This document shows positions 50,936 to 61,380 of a stretch of 64,000 nucleotides of DNA, piece by piece (positions within the stretch are counted from its first letter, which is position 1; each line of letters opens with the position of its first letter). The translations under genes and the position numbers were made by a program. The notes under the pieces are model-generated. The model was not told the origin of the DNA. It did no database searches and worked only from the letters and a program-made list of their open reading frames with translations. This stretch comes from Cololabis saira (taxonomy: Eukaryota; Chordata; Actinopteri; Beloniformes; Belonidae), in contig NC_084607.1 in the NCBI RefSeq assembly GCF_033807715.1, forward strand, positions 18,726,441 through 18,790,440. The letters run 5' to 3'.

Positions 50936-53409
50936 CCACAGAAACACATGCAATTAAATTTCAATAGGTTAATGTGTAATTAATTTGGATTTTACATGCA
51001 GCTGCATGCTTTCAAATATAACTGGTGGAATTCTATAAAAGACATTTGAAATTGACTTGTAATTATAATTATGTATATCCATGATTAGCCTTAAATATTA
51101 AATGAATATTCTTCCTCCAGACATTTTTGGAGAGAGCATGAAGCTGCATGTTGCGAAGATTAAAGTGATGTCATAATTGTGTTTTTTTTTTTAATGAAAG
51201 ATTAAGGTCAAGCCTGCCACTCTTAATACAATAACCTTTAACACTACTCACAGTCTTCATCCATGAATGAAATGTGCTCTGTTGCCGTTGAGATAACTCA
51301 GTAAACACATGACCCAATTAAACCACTGGTTACACATCCTAAGTCCTGAATGGATTCGTTTGGGGGCGGGAGGACACAAAAACAAAACAGTACACATATA
51401 GCCTTTGAAATCATCCAGAATCACCTGGTCATGACAGCTAAGCCCCCTGGGAGTCCGAGTCAGCCTCAACAGGCTTTATCACACCAGCCAGACTCCTTTC
51501 ATGTAAACAAACAGCCGTGTGTACAGAATACAGATAAACCAGACAACACAAATTTGCTCAGGTTTATGGCAGAGACTGTTGTTGCTGATAAGAGTCACAA
51601 TGAAGTAAAAAGATTTGGTTTCTCTGGTCAGAAAAAAGGCTCGACTCTGATTGGCTGAACATTCAAATTTGAATGTGAGAGCAGTGTTAACCCATAAGGA
51701 CCATTGCGTTTAAATGTCATGGAAAGTTCCTGACACATATAGAGTCCACTTTGTCTGGGTTACGCACCCCACATTTGTTCCTCCAGCAGAAATGGGTCTG
51801 GGTTCTTATGAGTTAACACAGTCTTGTGCCAATTATGTTAAACATCATGCAAATATAGCAACAGTCATGCTTCAGTAAATTTGGACAGATGAAAGCTAGG
51901 TTTGAGTCCAGACAGGAATTAAATTCCTTTGTTCTTCCCCAATGCATTACACGGACCCTTTCTGAACCACCTGGTTTATTTGTTTTCTTCAAAGCAGCGT
52001 AAATACCAAACAAAAACTCTCAGCCATGTTCATTAAATATTTTACACCTGCCTTGGGCAACTAATTGTTTGTCACTTTACCCTAGCAGGATGTATAATCA
52101 ATGCTTTCAATTTAGGGGCCTGAATCAGAGAGGTGCTTGATCATTCCTTAGTAATTAGAAAGTATAGAAAGCTTCCCAGAGAGTCAGGACTGAACCCCAC
52201 ATCATTCTGTGGCATTACTATGTACCAGCACGCTTCTTTCCCTCTGAGAAAATACTTAATAAACACCGGTTTAACTGGAAGTCCAGTTTGGTTTTTGTTA
52301 TTAAAATACTTTTTTTTTCAAATTCAGTTTCCATTACGTAGCAAGAACAATTCTACTTAAAATCCCAATAGTATTACCGTAGTAAAGTTATCAGTTCACT
52401 CCAACAGCGTTTAGCATAAAGTCAATTGTTCATTGATCGTTTCACATGGAAAGGTCATTTTTTAAATTCCCTCACTTTTCAACGGCTCCAGTCACATCCT
52501 CCACACAGGGACAAACTATCAATAACTTCTAATGTTTCTGCCTGACAGGTTCAGGCGCGCATTTTCTGCTTGCGTTGATTTAATTCTGTTTGGCTGAGGA
52601 GTTATGCGGAATCAGTCACGTTTAGTGTGCTCAAGTGATTTCTAAAGGCAAGACGAGCATCAAGAGGTGCATCTCATTTCCCCTCAGCTGCAGCTGACTT
52701 TAAATTGCACCCAGCCTCATTAGAAAAAAGATTTTTAGGACAAATTAAAGCCAAATACAAGCCATCAATGACAAGTAATGAAATCCACAGCACTAAGAGA
52801 TAGTTATATAACTGTAAAAAGTTTTGTTGAGGATTTGTCTATTTATCCATCTATTTATCCCCAATGCTGACATTTTTATATATTTGAAAAACATATGAAC
52901 TTTGCTAGTTCCACATAAACTAGTCATAATTCTGTGAAACTCCTCTCTTCATGCACTTTTGTGACCACAAGTGACCACAAGGTTCATGTTTAGGATTTAT
53001 AACATGTAATACACTGTGTGCACTCACAGTAGATTTTGAGTCTAACTTGACTATCCGTTTGATGACACATCCCAATTGAATCCAAAAGTTCTTTACTGTT
53101 TGTGAAATATTGTGGTGCCTTACTAAAACAAAAAATAAATGACCACTTGAGAAGCCTTGGACTGTTGTTTTCTCTTATACGTTGGCCAGACCTACAGAAT
53201 TATGACATTTTCTTCACTGCTTCTTAGATTATCCCGCAGGTGCACAAATAGGAGTATACTGTTTATGAAGAATATATTAAATATAAATATAAAAATATAA
53301 AGAAATATAAACCTTACTGCTTATTGTTATGGGTATCAGCCACGCAGAAGGAGTTCATTTTTAGTGATCGGTTTTGGCTTAAGTTTTCAATATTGTGCAT
53401 CTCTAAACA
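50936..53409. other. No gene seen
   Basis: AT-rich intergenic sequence with short open frames only. Confidence 0.5.
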
Positions 53410-53680
53410 ATAAAAAAACAACATTGGCAAATGGAAAGGATCAGAGTAGATCTGGTGCTCCTTTGCATCAAAAGAATCAAGGTAATGGGGTCTGATAAGG
53501 TTTCTAGAAATATTCCACCAGGAGAAGATCCTGGGTCAGGTCCAGGACTCTCTGGAGAGAAGATGTATCTCAGCTGACTTGAGAACACAATAGTACATCT
53601 GTGGAGGAGAGGATCGGGAGTAGAGAGGTTTGGCCTATTGTGGACTATTCTCTCAGAGTGGATAGATGGATGGATGGTAG
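53410..53680 (+). mobile_element. Rex3-like LINE 3' fragment
   Basis: CCACCAGGAGAAGATCCTGG, then CCAGGACTCTCTGGAGAGAA and GATGTATCTCAGCTGACTTG align with the GRPRTRWRDYxSRLAW region of Rex3. The fragment ends near a GATAGATGGATGGATGG tail at about 53660-53678. Strongly diverged and truncated at the 5' end. Confidence 0.5.
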
Positions 53681-55278
53681 AGAATGAAGGAGCAAAGATC
53701 TAGCTTCATAAACTGGTTTTGGCTAACCAACCAGACGTGATGGATGGAGCAATATCAAGTGGCATGAAGAAGAAGGAACAGTCAAAATAGGAAATAGAAA
53801 ATGGAAGGCAACAAGTGGTGCCAGTGGCAACTGGAGCAATAATCCTCAACAGCAGATGCTGGGAGCAATGACAGAAATCACTCTTTCCAGCTTAGCTCCA
53901 CCAGAGCAAATACTGTACATCTAGTGTTGTAGGTTTCTGCAGAGGCTGACTTGGACCACATTGCATGTCTCTGCTCAATACTGCTATAATTAATGTTGAT
54001 GTACAAACACAGACCTGCAATATCCTCTGGCTGCCATGAACATACAGTATGTGGCATCTTTCCTTGGAAGGGGTTAGATAAGAATCCCTCTCCACTCGAA
54101 ACGTTGCTTCTCTTGAATGTTTGACCTTCAACATGCAGATAGGTATCTGGTCAGAGTCTACCATCTGCAGACACCGACACTCTGACACTAATTGTGCAGC
54201 TCATACACAAACACAGCACTGTTTCCTAAGTCGATGCACAGCTGACAGCAGGATCTCTATCACTTCTGCTGGTTTGGACACCAGTCTCAGAGATCAATGA
54301 CCTGACTTTTACATTTGTAAGGATGGTATAAATCAAGATTTTGGTAGGGGGGAAAACAGAATGGGAATAATCAGATGCAAAACATTCATAAGACTCAAGA
54401 AGCTGGAGCAGCTTTCTTTAGGTAGATACAATTAAAAACAAACCTAGAACGATATAGAATAAGGACTGCAGAAGGCTATGGTTGTTTCATAACCCGAAAC
54501 TACATCACTGTAAGATATATGGACTGTGTAAGGACTCCAACATGCACGGCTTCAGCAACGGGTCAGTAGTGTTTATTGATGTGACAAGAGACAGGCTCAG
54601 CCATATGGTTTCTCAAATAATACAGTATAAAGGACTGTGTCAAATCTTGCAAATCTAGTGGGATGGTGCAGGATACTGATATCATGCAAGGTAGTTTTAG
54701 GGTAAAAAAGGGTAAAAAAGGGAAGAAGTGGGATATTTTCCAATAGTCTTGTTCGTTGTTTAATCTAAGCAAAGCTATGTTACTTTTCAGATGCTGAGGT
54801 TGAAACAAACATTTAGAACAGGTGCAGTAAAGGCCCGGTAAAGTATCACATAGGTGGGAATACTTGGCAGTCATTGTCTGATAAACAGTTACAACCATTA
54901 AAAAGTGAACACTTTTGGAGGAAATTCAATATTTTACCATGGGTTTTACATCTCTCTCTCTCTCCCTGGTGGGAAAAATTTGTCTTGGCACATGGCGGCT
55001 GAAATTCCCTTGGCTGGAAGTCCCTGTGCTATGATCCTGCAACAAAAATCTTCTGCTCTCGTCAGGATTGTTTAGTTTAGTTTAGTTTTATTTAGCACAT
55101 ACAATAAAAATCACATCACACAATAAGTGCCAGTAGGCATATGAGAAGCCCCCACCTAATAACATTTAACAATATAGTTATGAGTATACAAAATCATAAA
55201 AAAAAAAAAAATACATCATAAAAATTGCATGCAGAACATGAATGAAAATAAAAATTACTGTTGGCGCGTCAAGAGGCG
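53681..55278. other. No gene seen
   Basis: AT-rich intergenic sequence. A 98-codon open frame at 53892-54188 (-) shows no known domain. Confidence 0.45.
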
Positions 55279-55882
55279 TGTTGAGCCGCATTTTGTAATA
55301 ACGGTGCATTTTGTAATAAACGTTCAAAATGTAATAACTTTGTCATTTCATTTTGTAATAAAGCCGCATTTTGTAATAATGCGGCTTTAACTTATTACAT
55401 TTTGAGAAGATTATTACAAAATGCACTTGCAACTTTTTTATTCTCTAGAAAATGTAATAACATGGTGCATTATGTAATAACAATTCTAAAGCATAGTTTA
55501 TTTGTTTGTTATTGGCCTATATATTTCCAAACTTCAAATAGGCAACTAAAGTTATTTGGAGTATTGGAGGATTTATTGGGGTACATAGCTCTAAGGGAAA
55601 TTGCATAAAAAAACAACAAAAGTCACTGTTGTATAAATTCATTGTTAAACAAACAACAATAATAGGTATTATTACATAATGCACCATCTTATTACATTTC
55701 CTAGAAAATAAAAAAGTTGCAAATGCATTATATAATAATCTTCTCAAAATGCCATAACAACATTTATTACAAAATGGGGCAGTTTATTACAAAATGCGGC
55801 TTTATTACAAAATGAAATGAAAAAGTTAACATTTTGGACATTTATTACAAAATGCACCGTTGTTACAAAATGCGGCTCAACA
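55279..55882. mobile_element. Foldback-type non-autonomous DNA element, unassigned superfamily
   Basis: The ends TGTTGAGCCGC and GCGGCTCAACA are perfect inverses and continue as long imperfect inverted arms of roughly 200 bp. AGGCG flanks both sides (55274-55278 and 55883-55887), consistent with a 5-bp duplication. The arms carry many copies, in both orientations, of ATTTTGTAATAA or ATGTAATAA. The roughly 180-bp centre has no coding signal. TG...CA ends with a 5-bp duplication recall LTR elements, but the long inverted arms do not. I could not place it in a family. Confidence 0.8.
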
Positions 55883-55962
55883 AGGCGCCACACACGAATC
55901 AGCTCGTTCATCGCGTGTTTGTTCTAATATGTAAGTGCGGAGACCGCGTCTCTCCTCTCTCA

Positions 55963-56061
55963 AGCCTAAATTATTGTCCCACGTTAAATCGACGCAGACC
56001 CTACGGCGTAGGGTACGGCGTAGGGTCTGCGTTGGTGTAACGCGGAACCATAAATCAGCCT
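55963..56061. mobile_element. Second Harbinger-type MITE copy, 99 bp
   Basis: The right part GTTGGTGTAACGCGGAACCA and TAAATCAGCCT matches the MITE at 10707-10847, as does GTTAAATCGACGCAGA on the left. The left terminus is diverged. TCA flanks both ends (55960-55962 and 56062-56064). The core GGCGTAGGGTACGGCGTAGGG is shortened. Confidence 0.72.
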
Positions 56062-56064
56062 TCA

Positions 56065-57808
56065 GAGGTGAGCGTCCTCACCTCCTCCTGCATCTCTCCT
56101 GCTGGAGACAGTCACGGCGCACCACGACGAGCGCGTCGGAGCCCGGTCCCTCCCCGCCCGCCACTAATACGCAACACAATATGCAATTTAGTTAGGAGGA
56201 CGATCAAACTACAGAGGAGTGATCCACCTCGAAACCTGTGACAAACAAACTTGAGGAATATTTGGCAACAAAAGATGAATCTGCCACATTCACTTGCATC
56301 TATGACGAAGTGGCGCATTTCATAGTGAGATTACGCTTGCAGGTAAGATGATTCTAAGTGACTTTAGAGCGATTGTAAAAATGGCTCCACAGGTTTTATA
56401 TAAATTTCAAAATATATCAATAAATATGCCAACAAATCTTATTGTGAATTATATCATTAATTATGCAGTTTTTTCTCCTTTTTTATTTTTTTTCTACGCA
56501 CTCATTAAACAGAAACATTGACGTTGTCAGATATTTACACAAGTGTAATTTCACTGCGAACAAACTAAACAAAAATGTCAACTGTGTGCAGAGTTTCTCA
56601 ACATTGTTAATGACTGATGTGACCTTGTTCTTCTCTGCTTCCAGTCAGATTGCATAAGCACCTGAGGGGCGTATAAACTATTTTATTGTTTTGTCTAGTT
56701 TCTGTGAGTAGGCTAACCAGATTTTACCAGTAAGACAAAAATTAGGCAAAAAATGTGGTTGAAACAGTAAGAAAATGAGAAAACTAAATAGGTGATTAAA
56801 GCTTTTTCAAATATTTCCTCGAGCTGTTAAGCCACCTTTTACTTTTTATCATGATAGCTCTGAGCTGTTTCTTTTTTTCCCCAGAGATGATACTTGTTGA
56901 ACAGGGTTAACTGTACTCCACAGCATGTATAAGAGAGCTTCATGTTTTCATTGTCCCCCTCTTTTTTGTGACTCCAGTGGATATACAGTATTATGCAACA
57001 CCCCTGTTCACCTGACTCCGATATTAAGTCACTGAACTCAAACAGCCCTTTTACAAACATTGGTCCATCTGTGTAACTACATTCACCACACTCCTGCTGT
57101 CAAACTGGCACAATAAAACATCTCATGTTATTGACGCAGAACTAAGTTGTCAGATCACGTTTGCCTCCTGCATACTAGAAATGACAAGCTCTTCGATCTG
57201 ACTTCACCAAGGCTTTCAGGGATACTGCCATTCCCATCATGCAATTATTCAAGCTGGAATTCATCCACATCAATGGCTCCAGCCCAGCAAATTAAAAAAT
57301 AATGTCAGCAATTATGACACTTGGTAACATTTAGCAACATGTGACGTAAGCCCTTCCTTCTGCAGTACTTTTGGTTGTGTTGTGTTTGGAATTACTCCCC
57401 TGGCCATTGTTTGAAAGCTCTCCTTTCTTCTGGCACGCTATCAATCAAGTCTGTCTTTTTTTTTTTTTTTTCTAAAGATGAGTAAAATCAATAAATTCCC
57501 TCCTGGAGCTGCTTCGTGCTTGACTAGAAAAAGTAAACATACTCTTAACATCAAAATGTGCTGAACTCATATTATTGTATTGTGTCTTGTCACTCAAGTG
57601 TACGGCTTTATTGGCATGTGGTAGTCAGTCATTACATTCAGGTCACCGAGGTCAACAAGTGACCTCAAAGCAAAAAAAAACCAAAGAGGGTTTAATTCAA
57701 TTTCTGACATGTGTGACGACGATAAATCTCAATTCTGTTTGGATTGAATCAATATCAGAATCCATATTAGAGGTGATTGTGTTTTACAAATCTGCTCTCC
57801 GCGTGCAG
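56065..57808. other. sstr2 5' flank, no gene seen
   Basis: A GC-richer patch to about 56170, then AT-rich sequence up to the receptor leader. A promoter or first untranslated exon of sstr2 could lie here or further upstream, but I cannot point to it. Confidence 0.4.
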
Positions 57809-57853
57809 GCGGGATGCCATAACCAGCACGAGAGAGGACGAGACCGAAGTATC
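57809..57853 (+). promoter_or_regulatory. Probable 5'UTR exon start and leader of sstr2, with a two-codon uORF
   Basis: A pyrimidine-rich run ending in CAG at 57806-57808 fits a 3' splice acceptor just before the receptor start, which agrees with the 5'UTR intron known for mammalian SSTR2. Between it and the start codon lies a minimal upstream ORF, ATG CCA TAA at 57814-57822, ending 31 bases before the receptor ATG. The exon border is inference. Confidence 0.45.
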
Positions 57854-58966
57854 ATGGATTCCTGGATTTTCCCATCGACTCCTCCCAACTTGTCGGAGCA
57901 CCTCATGTATGACAGCCTCACGCAGGACAACGGGTCCAACCCCAACGGGAACGTCACCGACCACAGCTTCAACAGAACCAGCACCGTCGTCATCACCTGC
58001 ATGTACTTTCTGGTTTGTGCCATGGGTCTCTGCGGGAATGCCCTGGTTATCTACGTCATCCTGCGCTACGCCAAGATGAAGACGGTTACCAACATTTACA
58101 TCCTCAACTTGGCGGTGGCAGATGTGCTGTTCATGCTGGGCCTGCCGTTCATCGCCATCCAGCTGGCGCTGGTTCACTGGCCGTTCGGGCACGTGCTCTG
58201 CAGGGTCGTGATGACCGTGGACTCCCTGAACCAGTTCACCTCCATCTTCTGCCTGATGGTGATGAGCATAGACCGCTACTTGGCAGTGGTGCATCCCATT
58301 AAGTCCACAAAGTGGCGGAAGCCGCGTATGGCCAAAACTATCAACCTGACGGTGTGGGGAGTGTCACTGCTGGTCAATCTGCCTATTGTCATCTACAGTG
58401 GTGTGATTACTAAGCATGACGGCTGCTTCTGCACTATCGTGTGGCCTGAGCCTCAAGAGGCTTACTACACAGCATTCATGTTCTACACCTTCATCCTGGG
58501 CTTCTTTCTGCCCCTCATGGTCATCTGCCTCTGCTACTTGTTCATCATCATCAAGGTGAAGTCTTCAGGCATTCGGGTGGGCTCCTCCAAGAGGAAACGC
58601 TCGGAGAGGAAGGTGACCAGGATGGTGTCGATCGTGGTGGCCATGTTTGTCTTCTGCTGGCTGCCCTTCTACGTCTTCAACGTGACCTCAGTGACGGGCA
58701 CCATCAGCACCACTCCCATCCTGAGGAGTACCTTTGCGTTCGTGGTGGTTTTGGGATACGCCAACAGCTGCGCAAACCCCATCCTCTACGCCTTCTTGTC
58801 TGAAAACTTCAAGAAGAGTTTTCAGAACGTTCTGTGTCTCAAGAAGGTGGGTGGGCTGGATGAGGCTGAGCGGAGTGACAGCCGGCAGGACAAATCCCGC
58901 ATGATGAACGACCCCACGGAGACCCAGAGTACCCTGCTGAACGGTGACCTGCAGACCAGCATCTAA
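57854..58966 (+). CDS. sstr2: Somatostatin receptor type 2, complete single coding exon (370 aa)
   Basis: This is a class A G-protein-coupled receptor. The family binds somatostatin and cortistatin at the plasma membrane and couples to Gi/o. Visible: sequons at N12, N26, N33 and N40 in the outer tail; TM1 with GNALVIYV (61-68); D90 in LAVAD (TM2); D123 in TM3, the expected partner of the ligand lysine; DRY at 140-142; CWLPFY at 268-273 (TM6); [13 protein letters not shown] (302-314) containing NPxxY; a candidate palmitoyl cysteine C328. C116 should pair with C193 in loop 2. N276 and F294, known octreotide-selectivity positions in mammalian SSTR2, are present. The tail ends [10 protein letters not shown], an SSTR2-type class I PDZ ligand. 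The length is close to the mammalian 369 aa. The chosen ATG has A at -3 and G at +4; the reading frame is open 93 codons further upstream, but that part does not look like receptor. Teleosts have sstr2 paralogues, and I cannot assign a or b. Confidence 0.97.
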   Translation: MDSWIFPSTPPNLSEHLMYDSLTQDNGSNPNGNVTDHSFNRTSTVVITCMYFLVCAMGLCGNALVIYVILRYAKMKTVTNIYILNLAVADVLFMLGLPFIAIQLALVHWPFGHVLCRVVMTVDSLNQFTSIFCLMVMSIDRYLAVVHPIKSTKWRKPRMAKTINLTVWGVSLLVNLPIVIYSGVITKHDGCFCTIVWPEPQEAYYTAFMFYTFILGFFLPLMVICLCYLFIIIKVKSSGIRVGSSKRKRSERKVTRMVSIVVAMFVFCWLPFYVFNVTSVTGTISTTPILRSTFAFVVVLGYANSCANPILYAFLSENFKKSFQNVLCLKKVGGLDEAERSDSRQDKSRMMNDPTETQSTLLNGDLQTSI

Positions 58967-59410
58967 GAGGAAGGTGATGGGACTAGAACAAACACACACA
59001 CACAGACGTCTTCTACCAACCCCCACTAGGGTTCCAACTGAAAGGACATTATTATTAATGTTAATTAAACTCAGAGGAAAGTTTACAGCACTTACAGAAA
59101 TTAAATATCAACAAGATGTCAAAGTGTTATGTCACATTTACTCAACCGCCCAAACTGTACACAAATGCACAAGAAAACTCTTCAGTTGACTGCGAGTGAA
59201 ATTCAGTTGACTCTCAAGTCGTCAGTGGACTGATTCTGAGGAAAGGTAAATGAAGCCGACGCCCACCTTCAAAAAATCGCCTGGGTGATATGGATTTCCC
59301 CTGGAAGGGGAGGATTATATATTCAGTTTACACCAGAGCCTGTAGCAAGAGTTCATACCTGTGTGTTGTCTTGTGTGCGACCATAGAACAGAATGTGATC
59401 ATATGCTGTC

Positions 59411-59416
59411 ATTAAA
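59411..59416 (+). terminator. Candidate poly(A) signal ATTAAA, sstr2 3'UTR
   Basis: The common variant hexamer ATTAAA lies about 445 bases after the sstr2 stop. A second copy is at 59599-59604. Without transcript ends it is a candidate only. Confidence 0.3.
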
Positions 59417-61354
59417 ACTGCATTAGTGTTTACTAGCGAGTAATTCATCTGTAAATACTTGTATATAAAATGTGAGCAGAGACTGTATGGAAATTTGGAC
59501 ATTATTAACTTGTGTTGTTTTAAACCGTTTAAACTAACAATATAAGTCGCAGAATGTAATGAGCTTCGGTGCAGTTGTGCTTCCCATTATGTTCCGCCAT
59601 TAAAACATCTTTACAAGTAATACGAGCGTATCAAATGGAAACGTGAACAACAATGTTCAGCAAGTCACCGCACGTGGGCTGTGTGTCACATTTGCTCTGC
59701 TTCACTCTAGACCCATGCCTGATTGAGGCTATTTCCCAATAACGGTGGTGGTCCTGCAGTATGTAAAGTTAAGTTTCTTATCAAAGTGCTAAGTGCTGAG
59801 ATGTCTAAAAAAAAAGCAGATGCAGATGTAAACCCCAGCCTGATATTTAAGGCTCACCTGGCCGCAATTTCTGTAGGATAATGTTTTGTATCAAAGTTTA
59901 TGTGTAACTTTTTTATGCGTATTACATAATACCGTTGCCCTTATTGTTTGCAGATGTTACAAACTTTTCTTTGGTTTAAAAAAAAATGTTGAACAGTCTG
60001 ATTCTAAATTATTCTGTGTGAATCCTGACCTGTTTTGTATGTGTTTTATCAGAGGATGAATCCTGTGCAGATAACGTTTCATTAGTGATTATTTTCCTCC
60101 CCTTGCCTGCTCACCCATCCGTCCAGGGCTGTAAAGTGTATCAACAGTCGCCTCATCAGTCCCCAGCTTTCACGTATTTGGCCAAAGGTAGAAGAGGAGG
60201 AGGAAATCCTAACCCAGACCAAATCAGGAACAAAACCTGCATGCGTCGTCTCCGTCACCGTTCTCCCCAAATATAAAAATCTAAAAGCGCTGTTTGCCCA
60301 GCTGCCTCAGATTTCAACCTTCTTGTAATGCAGGGCATTTGTGAGGCAACGTTTCAAGTATTCTTAGACCGTGTGATTGAGTGACGTGCATTTGTGAAGG
60401 GCTAGAACACTCGTCCTCAAGAGGCTGTGGTGTTCCTTTATCATTATTACAGTGCTACTCTACTGTGGAGTCCACAGCTCACCTTGGCAACCTGTGACTA
60501 CCTGTCTGTTGCCATAATCAGGCCTGGTACCTGTTTGATTTATCGACATTACATGCACAGGTTTCTTCATAATACATCAGAGCTGTTAAAAGCTTCAAAT
60601 CAATGCACGAAGAAACCCCAAAGTCTGTCTGGTGCATTAATGTAAACAACCCAGCAAACAATCTCCTGCCAAAACACAATGTAAATGTGTGTTGATATTG
60701 ATGTAAGCACGTTATCCTATCTTCGTACATGCGAGAATGCCGCTATATTATTTCTGTCTCTACAGAAGCGTATTGCTCTTATTTAATAATAGCTATTAAT
60801 ATTGAAAGTCGTGGCGTGCTACTGTTGTCCTATATCACTATAGCAACAGTGACCAATGTGTTTTGACTGCACAGAAACATTTGTGTTATAATTGAGATGA
60901 CTCCAGGCATGAATTATGCATGTTAACGTTGCTCAGATGACTGAATGAAGAAAAACAAGAAAAATCACAATGATTTAAGCCCACACCAAGACCAAGACAC
61001 AAACGCAACAAAACCAAACGTGAGTCACGTTAACTCCAACTACAACTTCCAGTCTGTGTTAAAGGGTGGAACAAAATATAAGCCTGTGCAAAGGAGACAT
61101 CTTGCATTATGCATCATAAATGAATAGTGTTATGACGCCTACTTCTTACAACACCACCTATTGGATGTAATGTTTTCTGCTTTGTGTGTGTTTTAAATAG
61201 ATACATTTCATATGATTACATAGCCAATCCTCCTGGCAATTTCTCCATCACGTTTTTTTATTTTTGCACTGTGTATCTATTTGTCCTCATCCGTTCTGCT
61301 GTTTACACTGAAACAAGTTTGTGACCAAAGGTCATGTGTAGCTGTGTTAAATTA

Positions 61355-61360
61355 AATAAA
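61355..61360 (+). terminator. Candidate distal poly(A) signal AATAAA
   Basis: This is the first canonical AATAAA I noticed downstream of sstr2. It is followed about 20 bases later by a T-rich stretch. Use of this site would give a 3'UTR of about 2.4 kb. Confidence 0.35.
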
Positions 61361-61380
61361 GAAGCTTCAAGGTTTTCTTT

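Larger units (their letters stand above)
58967..61380 (+). other. sstr2 3' flank, probable 3'UTR, no further gene seen
   Basis: AT-rich sequence with a short CA run just after the stop codon. No ORF with recognisable domains. The true 3'UTR length is unknown; candidate poly(A) signals are listed separately. Confidence 0.4.

Noticed and set aside
53892..54188. 98-codon open frame on the - strand
   Set aside because: No recognisable domain and no supporting splice or promoter signals.
57575..57853. Upstream in-frame extension of the sstr2 frame (93 codons)
   Set aside because: No receptor-like sequence, poor fit to SSTR2 length, and a probable splice acceptor lies inside it at 57808.
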